A stretch of DNA of 34,985 nucleotides from Desulfobacteraceae bacterium (GTDB taxonomy: Bacteria; Desulfobacterota; Desulfobacteria; Desulfobacterales; Desulfolunaceae), in contig JABXKT010000015.1 in the NCBI GenBank assembly GCA_013619155.1, forward strand, positions 1 through 34,985. Reading direction: 5' to 3'. The position numbers and the translations under genes are program-made. The notes below the pieces were generated by a model. It was not told the DNA's origin and searched no databases. It saw nothing but the letters and a program-made list of their open reading frames with translations. The stretch's first letter is position 1. The number at the start of each line of letters is the position of its first letter. Positions 25,281-33,586 of this stretch are shown one piece after another.

Positions 25281-25910
25281 ATGCCGAAATATGTGTGGAA
25301 AATAGTAGGGGCTATCTTCAGACGGCCCGATGTGGTCTGTGTGGTGGGACTTCTCCTCATCGCTGTATCTCTGGCCTCAGTCAAGCTTCACGGAAGTGAG
25401 GCTTCAAGGGGGCCTGGGGCTGCGCTTGTCGTGCCCCAGGCCCGGGCCACGGTGGCCCACACGGTGCCACCACCCCGTGTGGCGAGCCAGGCCCCTATCT
25501 CCCTGCCAATGGCCTCGGCAGTATCCCCTGAGGTTCTAAAGGCGGTGCCCCTTACAAAAGAGCCGAAACTGGCGGTGCCTTTTGTAAAAGAGCCGAAACC
25601 GGCGGTGCTTTTTGTAAAAGAGCCGAAACCGGCGATGGGTGACGACGGGTATGAGGAGAGGGTGGATCAATTTATTGATCGATGCATCGATACCACGGAT
25701 GCCATGACCGTTGAGGTGGTGGAAAAGGGGCAGGTCCATTTTACGGTGGAGACCCTCTCCAATATGGCCATGCTTACCATGGAGCAGTTGGCCGTGAACT
25801 ATTTTGGCATGCTTCCAGAAGGGGAGATTCATGTCTCAGTCTCCATCGTGGATGACAACGGTGATATCGCAGGAACACGCGTGTTCCCGCGAAGTGCCTT
25901 TGCGCAATAG
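25281..25910 (+). CDS. single-pass membrane protein with Lys/Pro repeat linker (TonB-like topology)
   Basis: The ATG at 25281 follows GGGAG by five bases and is preferred to 25269; this gives 209 residues. A short basic cytoplasmic N-terminus and one membrane segment (about 17-35) lead into a Pro/Ala-rich stretch. Three ten-residue repeats of the form VKEPKPAVLF (91-120) come next, followed by a folded C-terminal domain of about 85 residues (DGYEERVDQFIDRC, VHFTVETLSNMAMLTMEQL, GEIHVSVSIVDDNG). The plan (N-in anchor, extended Lys/Pro linker, small periplasmic domain) recalls TonB, but I cannot align the end with the TonB C-terminal domain. Alternatives are an envelope-spanning adaptor or an assembly factor for its neighbours. 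No family was recognised. Confidence 0.65.
   Translation: MPKYVWKIVGAIFRRPDVVCVVGLLLIAVSLASVKLHGSEASRGPGAALVVPQARATVAHTVPPPRVASQAPISLPMASAVSPEVLKAVPLTKEPKLAVPFVKEPKPAVLFVKEPKPAMGDDGYEERVDQFIDRCIDTTDAMTVEVVEKGQVHFTVETLSNMAMLTMEQLAVNYFGMLPEGEIHVSVSIVDDNGDIAGTRVFPRSAFAQ
25551..25640 (+). repeat. three tandem 30-bp in-frame repeats
   Basis: Units 25551-25580, 25581-25610 and 25611-25640 share the core AAAAGAGCCGAAACCGGCG and encode the KEPKPA linker units. Units 2 and 3 are nearly identical, so the linker length may vary between strains. Confidence 0.9.
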
Positions 25911-25972
25911 CCGATTGTACGATTATTTCCGGGTGCGAATTTATTTCAACATGAGATAAGGAATCTTTGTCT

Positions 25973-26725
25973 ATGAAACGTTTGTTGATTTCTGCAGTGC
26001 TGATTGTCGGACTGGTGCTCTCTTCTGCTGGCTCGGTCTGGGCCGCCAGCTCTTTCGCCACAACTCTGGTGAGCCAGAGTGGGTTTAACGGGGGCATGTA
26101 CTCTGACCCCAATGATCTGCTCGGACCTCCTCTTACTTCGGTGTTTGACACCTGGGCCAATGCTTACATTAAAATTTCCATGGCCTATCCGGCCTGGGAA
26201 GACAATGCCATTACCACCTTTAACGTAAATCAGACCGCTGTGATTGCCTTCGATCATAATGTGGTGAACCATGCCAATGGCCCTGATTTTATTGTCTTCG
26301 GGAACTCTTTTTTTGCCATCGACGGGTGGGTGAGCGATACCACAGACATGGCCACCGCCCTCTTGACGGGAGGCTCTTTTACCGAGCCGGTGACGGTTCA
26401 TGTCAGCGCCGATAATATCACATGGCACACCTTTTCGAATGGTCCCTACGGCGATGATATTTTTCCCACACAGGCGTATGAGTGGGATTCGGTCAATAAT
26501 ACCTGGGGCGATGCCCTTGATTTTACAAAGCCGGTTCCCGAAGGGACCGACTGGACAGATTTTAAGGATAAGAGCGTCGCAACGGTTATTGAGGACTACT
26601 ACCAGGGCTCCGGGGGTGGAACCGCTTTTGATCTCGATGATCTGACCAACCCGCCTGCGTTTATCCGTTACGTGAAGTTCACGGGAACCGGTGGTGAAAT
26701 TGATGCGGTGTCTGATATAGATTGA
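25973..26725 (+). CDS. exported single-domain protein, paralogue of domain B of the 21665 protein
   Basis: The ATG at 25973 has AAGGAA about nine bases upstream, so I prefer it to a TTG six bases before; this gives 250 residues. A signal peptide ends at SVWA (about 25). The mature part is one domain sharing the same motif order as residues 225-455 of the 21665 protein: AVIAFDHNVV, DFIVFGNSFFAIDGW, SDTTDMATALLTGGSF, VSADNITWHTF, GPYGDDIFPTQAYEWD, YQGSGGGTAFDL, IRYVKFTGTGGEIDAVSDI. It lacks the additional N-terminal domain and the dockerin-like tail, so it has no visible anchor. Family and function are unknown. It is the last gene of the plus-strand run and is followed by a strong hairpin. Confidence 0.85.
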   Translation: MKRLLISAVLIVGLVLSSAGSVWAASSFATTLVSQSGFNGGMYSDPNDLLGPPLTSVFDTWANAYIKISMAYPAWEDNAITTFNVNQTAVIAFDHNVVNHANGPDFIVFGNSFFAIDGWVSDTTDMATALLTGGSFTEPVTVHVSADNITWHTFSNGPYGDDIFPTQAYEWDSVNNTWGDALDFTKPVPEGTDWTDFKDKSVATVIEDYYQGSGGGTAFDLDDLTNPPAFIRYVKFTGTGGEIDAVSDID

Positions 26726-26737
26726 TGGGCACCTGAA

Positions 26738-26775
26738 GACGCGGCATGCTATCGGGACACCCTCTATGCCGCGTC
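26738..26775. terminator. inverted repeat between convergent genes, probable terminator
   Basis: GACGCGGCAT at 26738-26747 pairs perfectly with ATGCCGCGTC at 26766-26775 across an 18-base loop. It follows the surface-protein run and faces the PEP-CTERM gene end, so it may act in both directions. The T-run after it is poor. Confidence 0.6.
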
Positions 26776-26868
26776 GGGTTTAGTCATTTATTTGGCCTTT
26801 TACCGCACCCGGATGGGTTGTGGAAATTATTTCTGCAACCCAATTTGGCCCTTCATATTCTTATACGA

Positions 26869-27567
26869 TCAGGTGGCAACAGTCCTTTTTTTGCGCCCCT
26901 TCTTCACCCATCCGGTCATGGCGATGATGCCTAGGCCCAGAAGTATGAGACTTGCCGGTTCGGGGACGGGAGACGGGGATGTGGCGGTGACCACGGAAAG
27001 ATGGGAAATGCCAGGTATATTTCCCCCGCCATTGAGCAGATGGTCGGTGATCCACTGGCCATTATTCGAGGCGGGGTCGAGATAGTAGAGGGCGAATTCG
27101 TTACCTCCCTTGACGGTATAAAAATCAACCCCTTGTGATCCCTTTGTCGACCATCTCCCCGATTTATCGTCTGTGGTGTAGGTGAGGTTTAAAAAATCAT
27201 GGGAGGTATCCTCTCTGTTCATTTTTTCAATGTCTTCCCCTTCATAATTCTCTTCTAAAAAATATCCGATGAGGTTCAGGATATCCTCGGGGGCATCGTT
27301 GGCAGACGTCTTGAGTCTCTTTTTTTTATCATTGGTGATACCGGTGACCGTCCCCAGATAGAGGCCGGAAAATGCCCCATCGTCTGCCCTATATCCATGG
27401 AGATTACTAAGCCACGCATCAGACGATGCTCTGTGTTGGTCGGTGATGGTGTAAAGGGTGTTGCCGATATGAATGGGATCTGTCGATGATAACAGGGATG
27501 TTGCCAAAGCCTGGTTTCCAGCTCCACAGAGAATGAGGCACAAGAGGGCGGTGGTCCATTTTTTCAT
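26869..27567 (-). CDS. PEP-CTERM sorted exported protein
   Basis: A 232-residue protein with a signal peptide (MKKWTTALLCLILCGAGNQA, cleavage near ALA at 20-22). A C-terminal sorting signal at about 202-226 consists of VPEPAS, the hydrophobic LILLGLGIIAMTGW and the basic tail KKGRKK. This is a canonical PEP-CTERM signal, processed by exosortase (EpsH/XrtA-type) in bacteria that make exopolysaccharide. The middle is rich in Asn, Asp and Gly (WSTKGSQGVDFYTVKGGNEF, ALYYLDPASNNGQW), as in many choice-of-anchor PEP-CTERM proteins. AAGGAG lies six bases before the ATG. It converges on the surface-protein run and is transcribed alone. No exosortase gene is in the window. Confidence 0.9.
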   Translation of the reverse strand: MKKWTTALLCLILCGAGNQALATSLLSSTDPIHIGNTLYTITDQHRASSDAWLSNLHGYRADDGAFSGLYLGTVTGITNDKKKRLKTSANDAPEDILNLIGYFLEENYEGEDIEKMNREDTSHDFLNLTYTTDDKSGRWSTKGSQGVDFYTVKGGNEFALYYLDPASNNGQWITDHLLNGGGNIPGISHLSVVTATSPSPVPEPASLILLGLGIIAMTGWVKKGRKKRTVAT

Positions 27568-27600
27568 GGGGTCTCCTTAAGAAGAGAGGGGGTCCGGGGC

Positions 27601-27840
27601 GCTTTTTGAAAAAAAGTACCATAGAAACAGGCCTCCGGAGGCATCTTTAACATGGCTGCCTTCTATGGTGAAAGTGGGCTTAAAAACTGAGCCTCCGGCG
27701 GCGAGGTGAGCCACCTCGAAAGCGAGTGACCACTGCGCTTTATTCCTCGTTCCTCGGGATAAATCACGGTGGTATTCTACAGTCACGATAAAAAACCTGT
27801 TTGGCACCCTTATTGTAAAAGCAAAGGCCCCGGCAGGGCC
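27601..27840 (-). repeat. modular intergenic repeat, locus R4 (inverted orientation)
   Basis: This fills the 319-base gap between the PEP-CTERM start and the torD end. In minus-strand sense it has GGCCCTGCCGGGGCC and a GGGTGCCAAACAGG module (27797-27840), a 43-base hairpin with loop CTCGTTCCTCG (27730-27772), the variable hairpin CGAGGTGAGCCACCTCG (27702-27718), GCCGCCGGAGGC, and CACTTTCACCATAGAAGGC (27659-27677). A further GCCTCCGGAGGC palindrome lies at 27631. Confidence 0.8.
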
Positions 27841-27886
27841 AAAGGAGGTAAGCTCACTGCACGGTCTCTGGCGGCAAACTACGGGA

Positions 27887-28570
27887 TCATGGGGATGACG
27901 ATTCGTTTATCGGTGGATGATCCGCTTCGGTGAAGAGCATCGTATCGAGATACTCTATTTCCTCTTGTACTATAGTGTGAACTATGTTTGCAAGTGCTTG
28001 GTAGAGTGGCGATCTCGTATGGGTCCTGATTTTTTCTAAAAAAGGGGCCAGCCATAGGCCCAGGTGATGGGTGAGAAACTCTTTTTGCTGAAGAAGGAAT
28101 ACCTGAGGCGTCTTATCGGTTTCAGTATCCAGCGCCTCGAGCTCTTTGGTGATGAGAAAAGAGAGGAACTCCAGTTCGGCCACAATATGATCCGGGGCGT
28201 CCTTGAAGCTCTCGGCCATCCCCACGCCCGCCTTTTGGTATCTTTCAAGGAGATCCATGGTGGAGTCGCCCATCATGGTCTTGGTTCCGTCCATATAGGC
28301 AGAGCCGTAAGGAGGGGCCAGCTGGCCAAAGGGGCCGACAAAGAGTCGGGTGAATTCGATGGTGATAGGGGTATAGTCGTGAATATCTTTAAGGTAGGCG
28401 ACCATCTGAGACGCCTCATCTCTGGCTTTTGAATGGAAGGCGGCCAGGAGCTGTTCTAAGCGTGTGAGAACGGGTAGAAGCGTCGTATCTGGAAGCGAGA
28501 AGCAGGTGGCGAGTCCCTTGTAAATCGATTGGCGTAAGGATTCAAGATGGATGATATCGTCACTATTCAT
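27887..28570 (-). CDS. TorD/DmsD-family molybdoenzyme chaperone
   Basis: A 227-residue, all-helical cytoplasmic protein. The TorD-family signature is visible: IEFTRLFVGPFGQLAPPYGS near 73-92, where the family has E-Y-x-R-L-F-x-G-P-x-x-x-x-x-P-P-Y-x-S, and FKDAPDHIVAELEFLSFL near 122-139. Chaperones of this group bind the Tat signal of a molybdopterin subunit, assist cofactor loading and hold back export until folding is complete. Its client is almost certainly the catalytic subunit encoded upstream in the same operon. AAAGGAA precedes the ATG. A 479-base repeat-filled gap separates it from nrfD, so its level may be set separately. It is the last gene of the operon. Confidence 0.9.
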   Translation of the reverse strand: MNSDDIIHLESLRQSIYKGLATCFSLPDTTLLPVLTRLEQLLAAFHSKARDEASQMVAYLKDIHDYTPITIEFTRLFVGPFGQLAPPYGSAYMDGTKTMMGDSTMDLLERYQKAGVGMAESFKDAPDHIVAELEFLSFLITKELEALDTETDKTPQVFLLQQKEFLTHHLGLWLAPFLEKIRTHTRSPLYQALANIVHTIVQEEIEYLDTMLFTEADHPPINESSSP

Positions 28571-28642
28571 GGGTATCGTTTCCTTTGGGTGGGGGGCTGT
28601 AGAAGATCGATGAATGGTATGGATAAAGGGAGGGTAACTATT

Positions 28643-29034
28643 GTAGCATATGCCTCCGGCGGGTCGCTTTTTTCCAAAAAGCTCCGCAAAAACTTTTTTT
28701 GATTACCGCGATAACTTTCCCTCGTTCCTCGGAAATGTTGTCGCGGTGGCACTCTTTTTGACTCAAGAATATGACGGACCCGAGGCGCGGGTTAAAGCGC
28801 TGCGGCATCTTGGCTTTCAAGGTTTTTTTGCCTAAGTGGCTTCGCCACCCTTGCTGCCGGAGACCAACCTTTTGCCTTATTTTATAAAGACGGGTTTGCC
28901 AAACAGGATTTAATAGTGACCATGATGGGCCTTTGGCCCGTCATGGTTACACATTTGGGGTCCAGGGGATTTATCCCCTGGCCGCCGGAGGCCCTTTTTC
29001 TGGTCGCTTTAACCATAGAAGGCATTTTCTTTGG
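28643..29034 (+). repeat. modular intergenic repeat, locus R5
   Basis: This occupies the 479-base gap between the nrfD and torD genes, inside an apparent operon. It contains GCCTCCGGCGGG at 28649, a hairpin with loop CCTCGTTCCTCGG (28706-28746), GTGGCTTCGCCAC (28839-28851), a CTGCCGGAGACCAACCTTTTG module (28855), a TTTGCCAAACAGG module (28896), a 16-base-pair hairpin (28916-28950, loop TTT) and the core CCAGGGGATTTATCCCCTGG / CCGCCGGAGGC / GGTCGCTTTAACCATAGAAGGC (28962-29033). Short reading frames here are not genes. Confidence 0.85.
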
Positions 29035-29049
29035 ACCTTTTTTATTCCA

Positions 29050-30198
29050 TCAGAGCTTATCCACCCGACAGCTTCCCAGCTTGAGATACCGTTCCCCCAG
29101 GGTGTAGAGAAGCAGCATAAGGGAGATGGCAAAGAGGGCCACCATCCACTCCCAGGCGCTGGGGAGGTAGGCGAGAACCTCGGGGTAGTGTTCGGCCTTG
29201 GGACCGACGGGATAGCTCTGGCCGGCGATGAGGAGTCGCGTGTGAATGGCCAGGGAACCGATCCAGGCAAGGAGGGCCGTTATCAAGACACCGTTGGTGC
29301 TTTTCTGTATGGGGCGAATCATCAGTAGGATGAGGGGGAGAAAGAGGCCGACAACCACCTCCATGGGGACGCCGAAGAGGGGTGTAAACGGGTGGCTGAA
29401 GCTTCGAAGGGTGACGAACTCCGGCACCACGGTGGACCATTCGACGGCCGTTTTTAAGAGAGTGATGATGACCACCGCCGCCGCCGAGTAGGTGAAGAGG
29501 CGGTGAAACACCGCGTCTATCGGGGGGGCATTTGAGGCGGGTTGGTCGCTCTCTAAGGTGCGGCATACCATGGTGTAGAGGATAAAGAGGGCGGTGCCGC
29601 TGTAAAGGGCCATGGTTAGGTAGAAGATGGAGAGCATGGGTCCGAAATAGATCGCCCGTGCCTCGGTCATTCCGAAGACCGTTCCTAAGATCATGGGGGC
29701 TAAGAGGGCACAGATAAAGGAGAGCGTTCCCGCTATTTTACTCGAGAAACTCGTCTCCTGCCCCTTGTGAAGGCATTGAAACTTTATTCCTAAGAAGATG
29801 AGCTCGGCGGTGTAGATGGCGCCCATCCACCAGATGGGGGAGGCCAGGTTGGGGGAGAGGATGAAGTAGAGCATCTTCCCCATATTCCCGAGCTCTAAGG
29901 AGATGGCGAGAAATCCGCCGCAGAGGGTGGCCATGGCGAGAAACACCAGCCGCTTCGAGGAGGCTTCTAAGCGTTGGATGCCGAAAAGAGTCGGTAAGGC
30001 GGAGAGCATGGCGAGCCCCGAGCTGCTCAAGGCCAGAAAGATGTAGATACTTAAGGGCAGAGACCAGACGATGACATCGTTGGCATGGAAAAGCGTATGT
30101 CCCTCCTGGAAGAGCTTGATTGTCGTATAGAGTCCCCCCATGAGGCAAATCCCGAGTCCCCCCATCCAGATGCCATAGCCTGTTTTTTTTTCGTTCAT
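29050..30198 (-). CDS. NrfD/PsrC-family membrane quinol dehydrogenase subunit
   Basis: A 382-residue integral membrane protein with about ten hydrophobic segments. N-terminal features (GIWMGGLGICLMGGLYTTIK, VIVWSLPLSIYIFLALSSSG, SLELGNMGKM, SPIWWMGAIYTAELIFLGIK) are typical of NrfD/PsrC proteins. These oxidise menaquinol at the membrane and pass electrons to the ferredoxin subunit of molybdopterin or cytochrome complexes. Its start is immediately adjacent to the ferredoxin stop codon, with AAGGAG inside the end of that gene, so the two are translationally coupled. It would anchor the complex on the periplasmic face. The gene ends just before repeat locus R5. Confidence 0.92.
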   Translation of the reverse strand: MNEKKTGYGIWMGGLGICLMGGLYTTIKLFQEGHTLFHANDVIVWSLPLSIYIFLALSSSGLAMLSALPTLFGIQRLEASSKRLVFLAMATLCGGFLAISLELGNMGKMLYFILSPNLASPIWWMGAIYTAELIFLGIKFQCLHKGQETSFSSKIAGTLSFICALLAPMILGTVFGMTEARAIYFGPMLSIFYLTMALYSGTALFILYTMVCRTLESDQPASNAPPIDAVFHRLFTYSAAAVVIITLLKTAVEWSTVVPEFVTLRSFSHPFTPLFGVPMEVVVGLFLPLILLMIRPIQKSTNGVLITALLAWIGSLAIHTRLLIAGQSYPVGPKAEHYPEVLAYLPSAWEWMVALFAISLMLLLYTLGERYLKLGSCRVDKL

Positions 30199-30924
30199 CT
30201 ATACATCTCCTTTGGATGCCTCGTATTGGGCTGGGTTGTACCCCCGAATATAATAGACCCGGGGGTTTGTCCCTAAATGTTCCTTTAGTCGAAAGGGGCG
30301 AAATTTTCCCAGAAGTTTGCTCACCTTACTTTTCGGATCGCTGATATCGCCGAAGATCCGTGCATTGGCGGGGCACGCCTCCACGCAGTAAGGCAAGAGG
30401 TTCTTCTTCACCCGGTGGTCGCAGAAGGTGCATTTTTCCACCACTCCCTTGGGGCGGATGCCGGGTAGCGTCTCCTCCCGGTCGGGGTTGGCGTAGGGGA
30501 GGGTGTTGCCCCCCGCTTTTTTCGTCACCTCGGAGGCGGCTAGGGTACACCCCTCGATGAGGGGTGTGGTCTCCCGCCAGAAGGGGTGAGGCGTCTGCCA
30601 GTTGAAATAGATGACACCGTAGGGGCAGTTGAATTCGCAGTACTTGCAGCCGATGCATTTGTCTGGATCGTGCATGGTGATGCCATTGTCCAGTTTGTAC
30701 ATGGCGCCCGTGGGGCATCCCCGGACGCACGGGGCATTCTCGCAGTGGTTGCAAAGGGTCGGGATGTAGTGAAACCGGACATCGGGAAAGGTACCCACGG
30801 TTTCGGTCATCTTATCGGACCAGTAGATCCCGTCGGGGACGTTGTTTTCATTTCGGCAGGCGATGCTGCAGGCACCGCATCCGACACATCGTTGAAGATC
30901 GATGACCATGGCGTATTGGGGCAT
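30199..30924 (-). CDS. four-cluster [4Fe-4S] ferredoxin electron-transfer subunit
   Basis: A 241-residue protein of the DmsB/PsrB/NrfC type. Four cysteine clusters are visible: CVGCGACSIAC at 13-23, CNHCENAPCVRGC near 58, CIGCKYCEFNC near 91, and CTFCDH near 165 with CVEAC near 180. It moves electrons from the NrfD subunit to the molybdopterin subunit. There is no signal peptide, as expected, since it would be exported folded with the Tat-targeted catalytic subunit. AGGAGG lies just before the ATG, nine bases after the catalytic-subunit stop. Residues about 125-160, between clusters three and four, form an insertion seen in many family members. Confidence 0.94.
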   Translation of the reverse strand: MPQYAMVIDLQRCVGCGACSIACRNENNVPDGIYWSDKMTETVGTFPDVRFHYIPTLCNHCENAPCVRGCPTGAMYKLDNGITMHDPDKCIGCKYCEFNCPYGVIYFNWQTPHPFWRETTPLIEGCTLAASEVTKKAGGNTLPYANPDREETLPGIRPKGVVEKCTFCDHRVKKNLLPYCVEACPANARIFGDISDPKSKVSKLLGKFRPFRLKEHLGTNPRVYYIRGYNPAQYEASKGDV

Positions 30925-30933
30925 GACTCCCTC

Positions 30934-33507
30934 CTATATTTTCTCGATTTTTACGCGGGTACCGGCATGTCGGACGGTGCTGCCACTCAGGCGGTCGTAC
31001 TCCACCGGAATGAGGTCGTTGTTGTTACCACCTCTCGGTGTTTTGCCGAACTCTTTGGCGGCGATGCGGCCATAGGCCCAGTGACCCTGGCCGTAGCATT
31101 TGGCCACGGTCCCTGGCCTGATCCCCTCCCACAGCTTGGCCGTGCACTCAATCTGACCGATGGGTGAGGTGATGCGAATGGGATCACCGGACTTGATGCC
31201 TAAAGAGGTGGCATCGGCGGGGTTGATCTTGGCCACGTCATCCCAATTTTCGTCTCCCGGATCCAGATCCTTGAAATCATAATACCAGGTGCAGTTGGCG
31301 GAGCGTCCCTCCCGATTTAATCGCGACTTGTGATCCACGAAGAGAAAGGGGTAGTCCGCTTTATCCCCAGCTATGTAGGGGTCTTCATGGTGGGGGATAA
31401 AGGCCCGTTCCCCTTTGACCTCATAGTGGCAGACCTTAAGAACATTATCGACGGTGGTGGTGTGTTTTTTGGCATGTTTTTCCAGGGCCTTTTTTAAGGT
31501 GACGCTGTAAAATTCAAATTTTCCGGTTTGGGTCTTCATCTTCCCCCAGCGCTTGCGATAGGGGTAGGGGTCGGAGTTCCAGACCCCTGTCTTGAGGAAA
31601 TCCTCCCAGCCGTTGAATCGGTCTCCCCCCTTGTATTCCGACGGGTCCCAGAGGGCCTGGGTGGCATACTTCAGGGCGTAGAGGGAGAACTCCATCTCGT
31701 TGGTGGGCGCTTTGCCAGTTTCAGGATCTTTGTAGGTCTTGTAATGATCTAAAAGATTGGGAAAGCCGCGCTGGGCGAGTTTTTCGGCCAGCAGCCAGGG
31801 GACTTCTGTTTCATCGCTCTTGTAGTCTCCGATGCGTTTGATGATCGGTTGCATGAGGGTGACATGCCGGTATCCGTTGGCGATGGATTTAACGTATCCG
31901 TATTTTTCAAAGAGGTGGTGGGTGTTGGGCAGGAGGAGGTCCGAAAACCAGGAGAACTCCGAGGCGTTGGTGGTGAGGTGGGCCACAAAGGGGATCTTTG
32001 ACAAGGCCTGTTCCCAGCGTTCCGGCTGGGTGCAGGAGAAGGCGAAGTTGTTCATGTAGCCCAGGGCGACCTTGATATCATAGGGGTCCTCATGGAGGAT
32101 CCCTTCCGCCGCGTTGTTGGTTAGGACGGCGGAACCGGGTTTACCCGACTTCAGGGCCGGGAATTCCAGGCGTCCCCTCTGATCGATTTTTTCATGTTTC
32201 TTCCCCTTCTTGGCGATCTCGTCCATAAAGGCATCGGGTTTCGGGAATTTTTTTGTGTACTCCTTGTTGCTGGCAAGGGTTCCCCCTTCGTTGTCGCAGG
32301 CGCCCACCAGTCCGTTTAAGGCGTGGCAGGCCATGCTGCTGTATCCACCCCGGACCTGCATGCAGGGACCGCCCCCGACCCAGGAGATGGCCCTGGGGGC
32401 GGCGTGTCCGAAATCCAGGGCGACCCGCTTGATCTGTTCCACGGGCAGGCCTGTTTTTTCGGCCGCCCACTCCGGTGTTCGGTCTTTGACCTCGAGATTC
32501 CACCAGGCGACGACCCCGTGGGTGTGTCTCTCCTGGAAGTGTGCCTCATCGACCCGTTGTCCTGGAATAAATCGATGGGTCGTCTCTTTAAAATCCCCCA
32601 CAAACTCTCTGGACCAGAGCCCGTGGGTGAGGATGAGGTGGGCGATGGCCAGGGCCAGGGCGCTGTCCTGCCCGGGTTTCACCGGTAGCCACTCATCGGC
32701 CTTGGTGGCTGTCGCCGAGAGGCGCGGTTCCACCACCGCCACCTGGGCCCTTCCCAGTACATCGCCCCAGATACGGGTATACGAGGAGACCTGGCGGTTG
32801 GCCGCCAGGGGATCGGCGCCCCATATCAGTACATATCGCGCATTTTGGACATCGTATTGCCGGTAGCCCCAGAGCCCTTCGGTGTAGTAGGAACCGAATT
32901 TTTCGGCTTCGGCGCAGATGGCGCTGTGGGAGATGTTGTTGGGGGAGCCGATGATCTTGGTCATGCGATCGTAGAGGATATCGCGCATGTAGGTGTAGCG
33001 GCCGCGCATGAGCATGTACTTGTGGGTCTCGTTGGTCTCACGGAGCGCCATGATCTTATCGGCCAGGGTATCCAAGGCCTCATCCCAGGAGATGGGGACA
33101 AAGCCGGGATCTTCGTGGCGCCCCTTCTTGGGGTTGGTGCGCTTCATAGGGGTTTTGAGGCGATCTGGGTCGTACACTTGCTGAAGGGCCAGGTGAGACT
33201 TGACGCAGCTGGCACCCAAGGAGACCTTGGAGTGGGGATTGCCCCGAATCTTCACCGCTCGATCTCCCACCACATAGACCTGTTTGGCACACCATGAGGT
33301 GCACCCCTGGCAGGTACCGGCCATCCACTGGCCCGCCTCCTGGGAAGGGGTCTGATCGGTGGCTGCCAGGGCGGTGAATTGAGGTTTTAGCCCCACACCG
33401 CTCGCGAAAAGTGCACCGCCTGCGGCAGAGGCCTTGAGAAAGCGTCTTCGGGATACCTTCAGGTCTGAAATCATCTTGGATATCAGATTTTTTTTGTGGA
33501 TATTCAT
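30934..33507 (-). CDS. Tat-exported molybdopterin oxidoreductase catalytic subunit (Psr/Phs/Arr/Srd-like)
   Basis: An 857-residue member of the DMSO reductase family. It has a Tat signal (SRRRFLKAS, 19-27); a [4Fe-4S] motif C66-x2-C69-x3-C73-x27-C101; and a molybdenum ligand that is probably Cys198 in NNISHSAICAEAEKFG, a cysteine as in polysulfide, thiosulfate, arsenate and related reductases rather than the serine or aspartate of DMSO or nitrate enzymes. Further cofactor motifs are IWGADPLAANRQ near 230, VVEPRLSATATKADEWLPVK near 258, and the C-terminal dinucleotide-binding region (about 740-857). It reduces an oxyanion or sulfur compound in the periplasm. Length and motifs resemble arsenate or selenate respiratory reductases as much as PsrA, so the substrate is open. 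It lies upstream of its ferredoxin, NrfD and TorD partners. Confidence 0.92.
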   Translation of the reverse strand: MNIHKKNLISKMISDLKVSRRRFLKASAAGGALFASGVGLKPQFTALAATDQTPSQEAGQWMAGTCQGCTSWCAKQVYVVGDRAVKIRGNPHSKVSLGASCVKSHLALQQVYDPDRLKTPMKRTNPKKGRHEDPGFVPISWDEALDTLADKIMALRETNETHKYMLMRGRYTYMRDILYDRMTKIIGSPNNISHSAICAEAEKFGSYYTEGLWGYRQYDVQNARYVLIWGADPLAANRQVSSYTRIWGDVLGRAQVAVVEPRLSATATKADEWLPVKPGQDSALALAIAHLILTHGLWSREFVGDFKETTHRFIPGQRVDEAHFQERHTHGVVAWWNLEVKDRTPEWAAEKTGLPVEQIKRVALDFGHAAPRAISWVGGGPCMQVRGGYSSMACHALNGLVGACDNEGGTLASNKEYTKKFPKPDAFMDEIAKKGKKHEKIDQRGRLEFPALKSGKPGSAVLTNNAAEGILHEDPYDIKVALGYMNNFAFSCTQPERWEQALSKIPFVAHLTTNASEFSWFSDLLLPNTHHLFEKYGYVKSIANGYRHVTLMQPIIKRIGDYKSDETEVPWLLAEKLAQRGFPNLLDHYKTYKDPETGKAPTNEMEFSLYALKYATQALWDPSEYKGGDRFNGWEDFLKTGVWNSDPYPYRKRWGKMKTQTGKFEFYSVTLKKALEKHAKKHTTTVDNVLKVCHYEVKGERAFIPHHEDPYIAGDKADYPFLFVDHKSRLNREGRSANCTWYYDFKDLDPGDENWDDVAKINPADATSLGIKSGDPIRITSPIGQIECTAKLWEGIRPGTVAKCYGQGHWAYGRIAAKEFGKTPRGGNNNDLIPVEYDRLSGSTVRHAGTRVKIEKI

Positions 33508-33586
33508 GGATTCCCTTTTGTGAAATGGTTTTGGACAGGGGATATATGAGGCCTTACTTTGGATTTATCGCTTCACATCAAAAAAT

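Noticed and set aside
30934-33507. Naming the molybdoenzyme ArrA, SrdA or PsrA
   Set aside because: Signature residues visible by eye do not separate these clades; only a phylogeny would.
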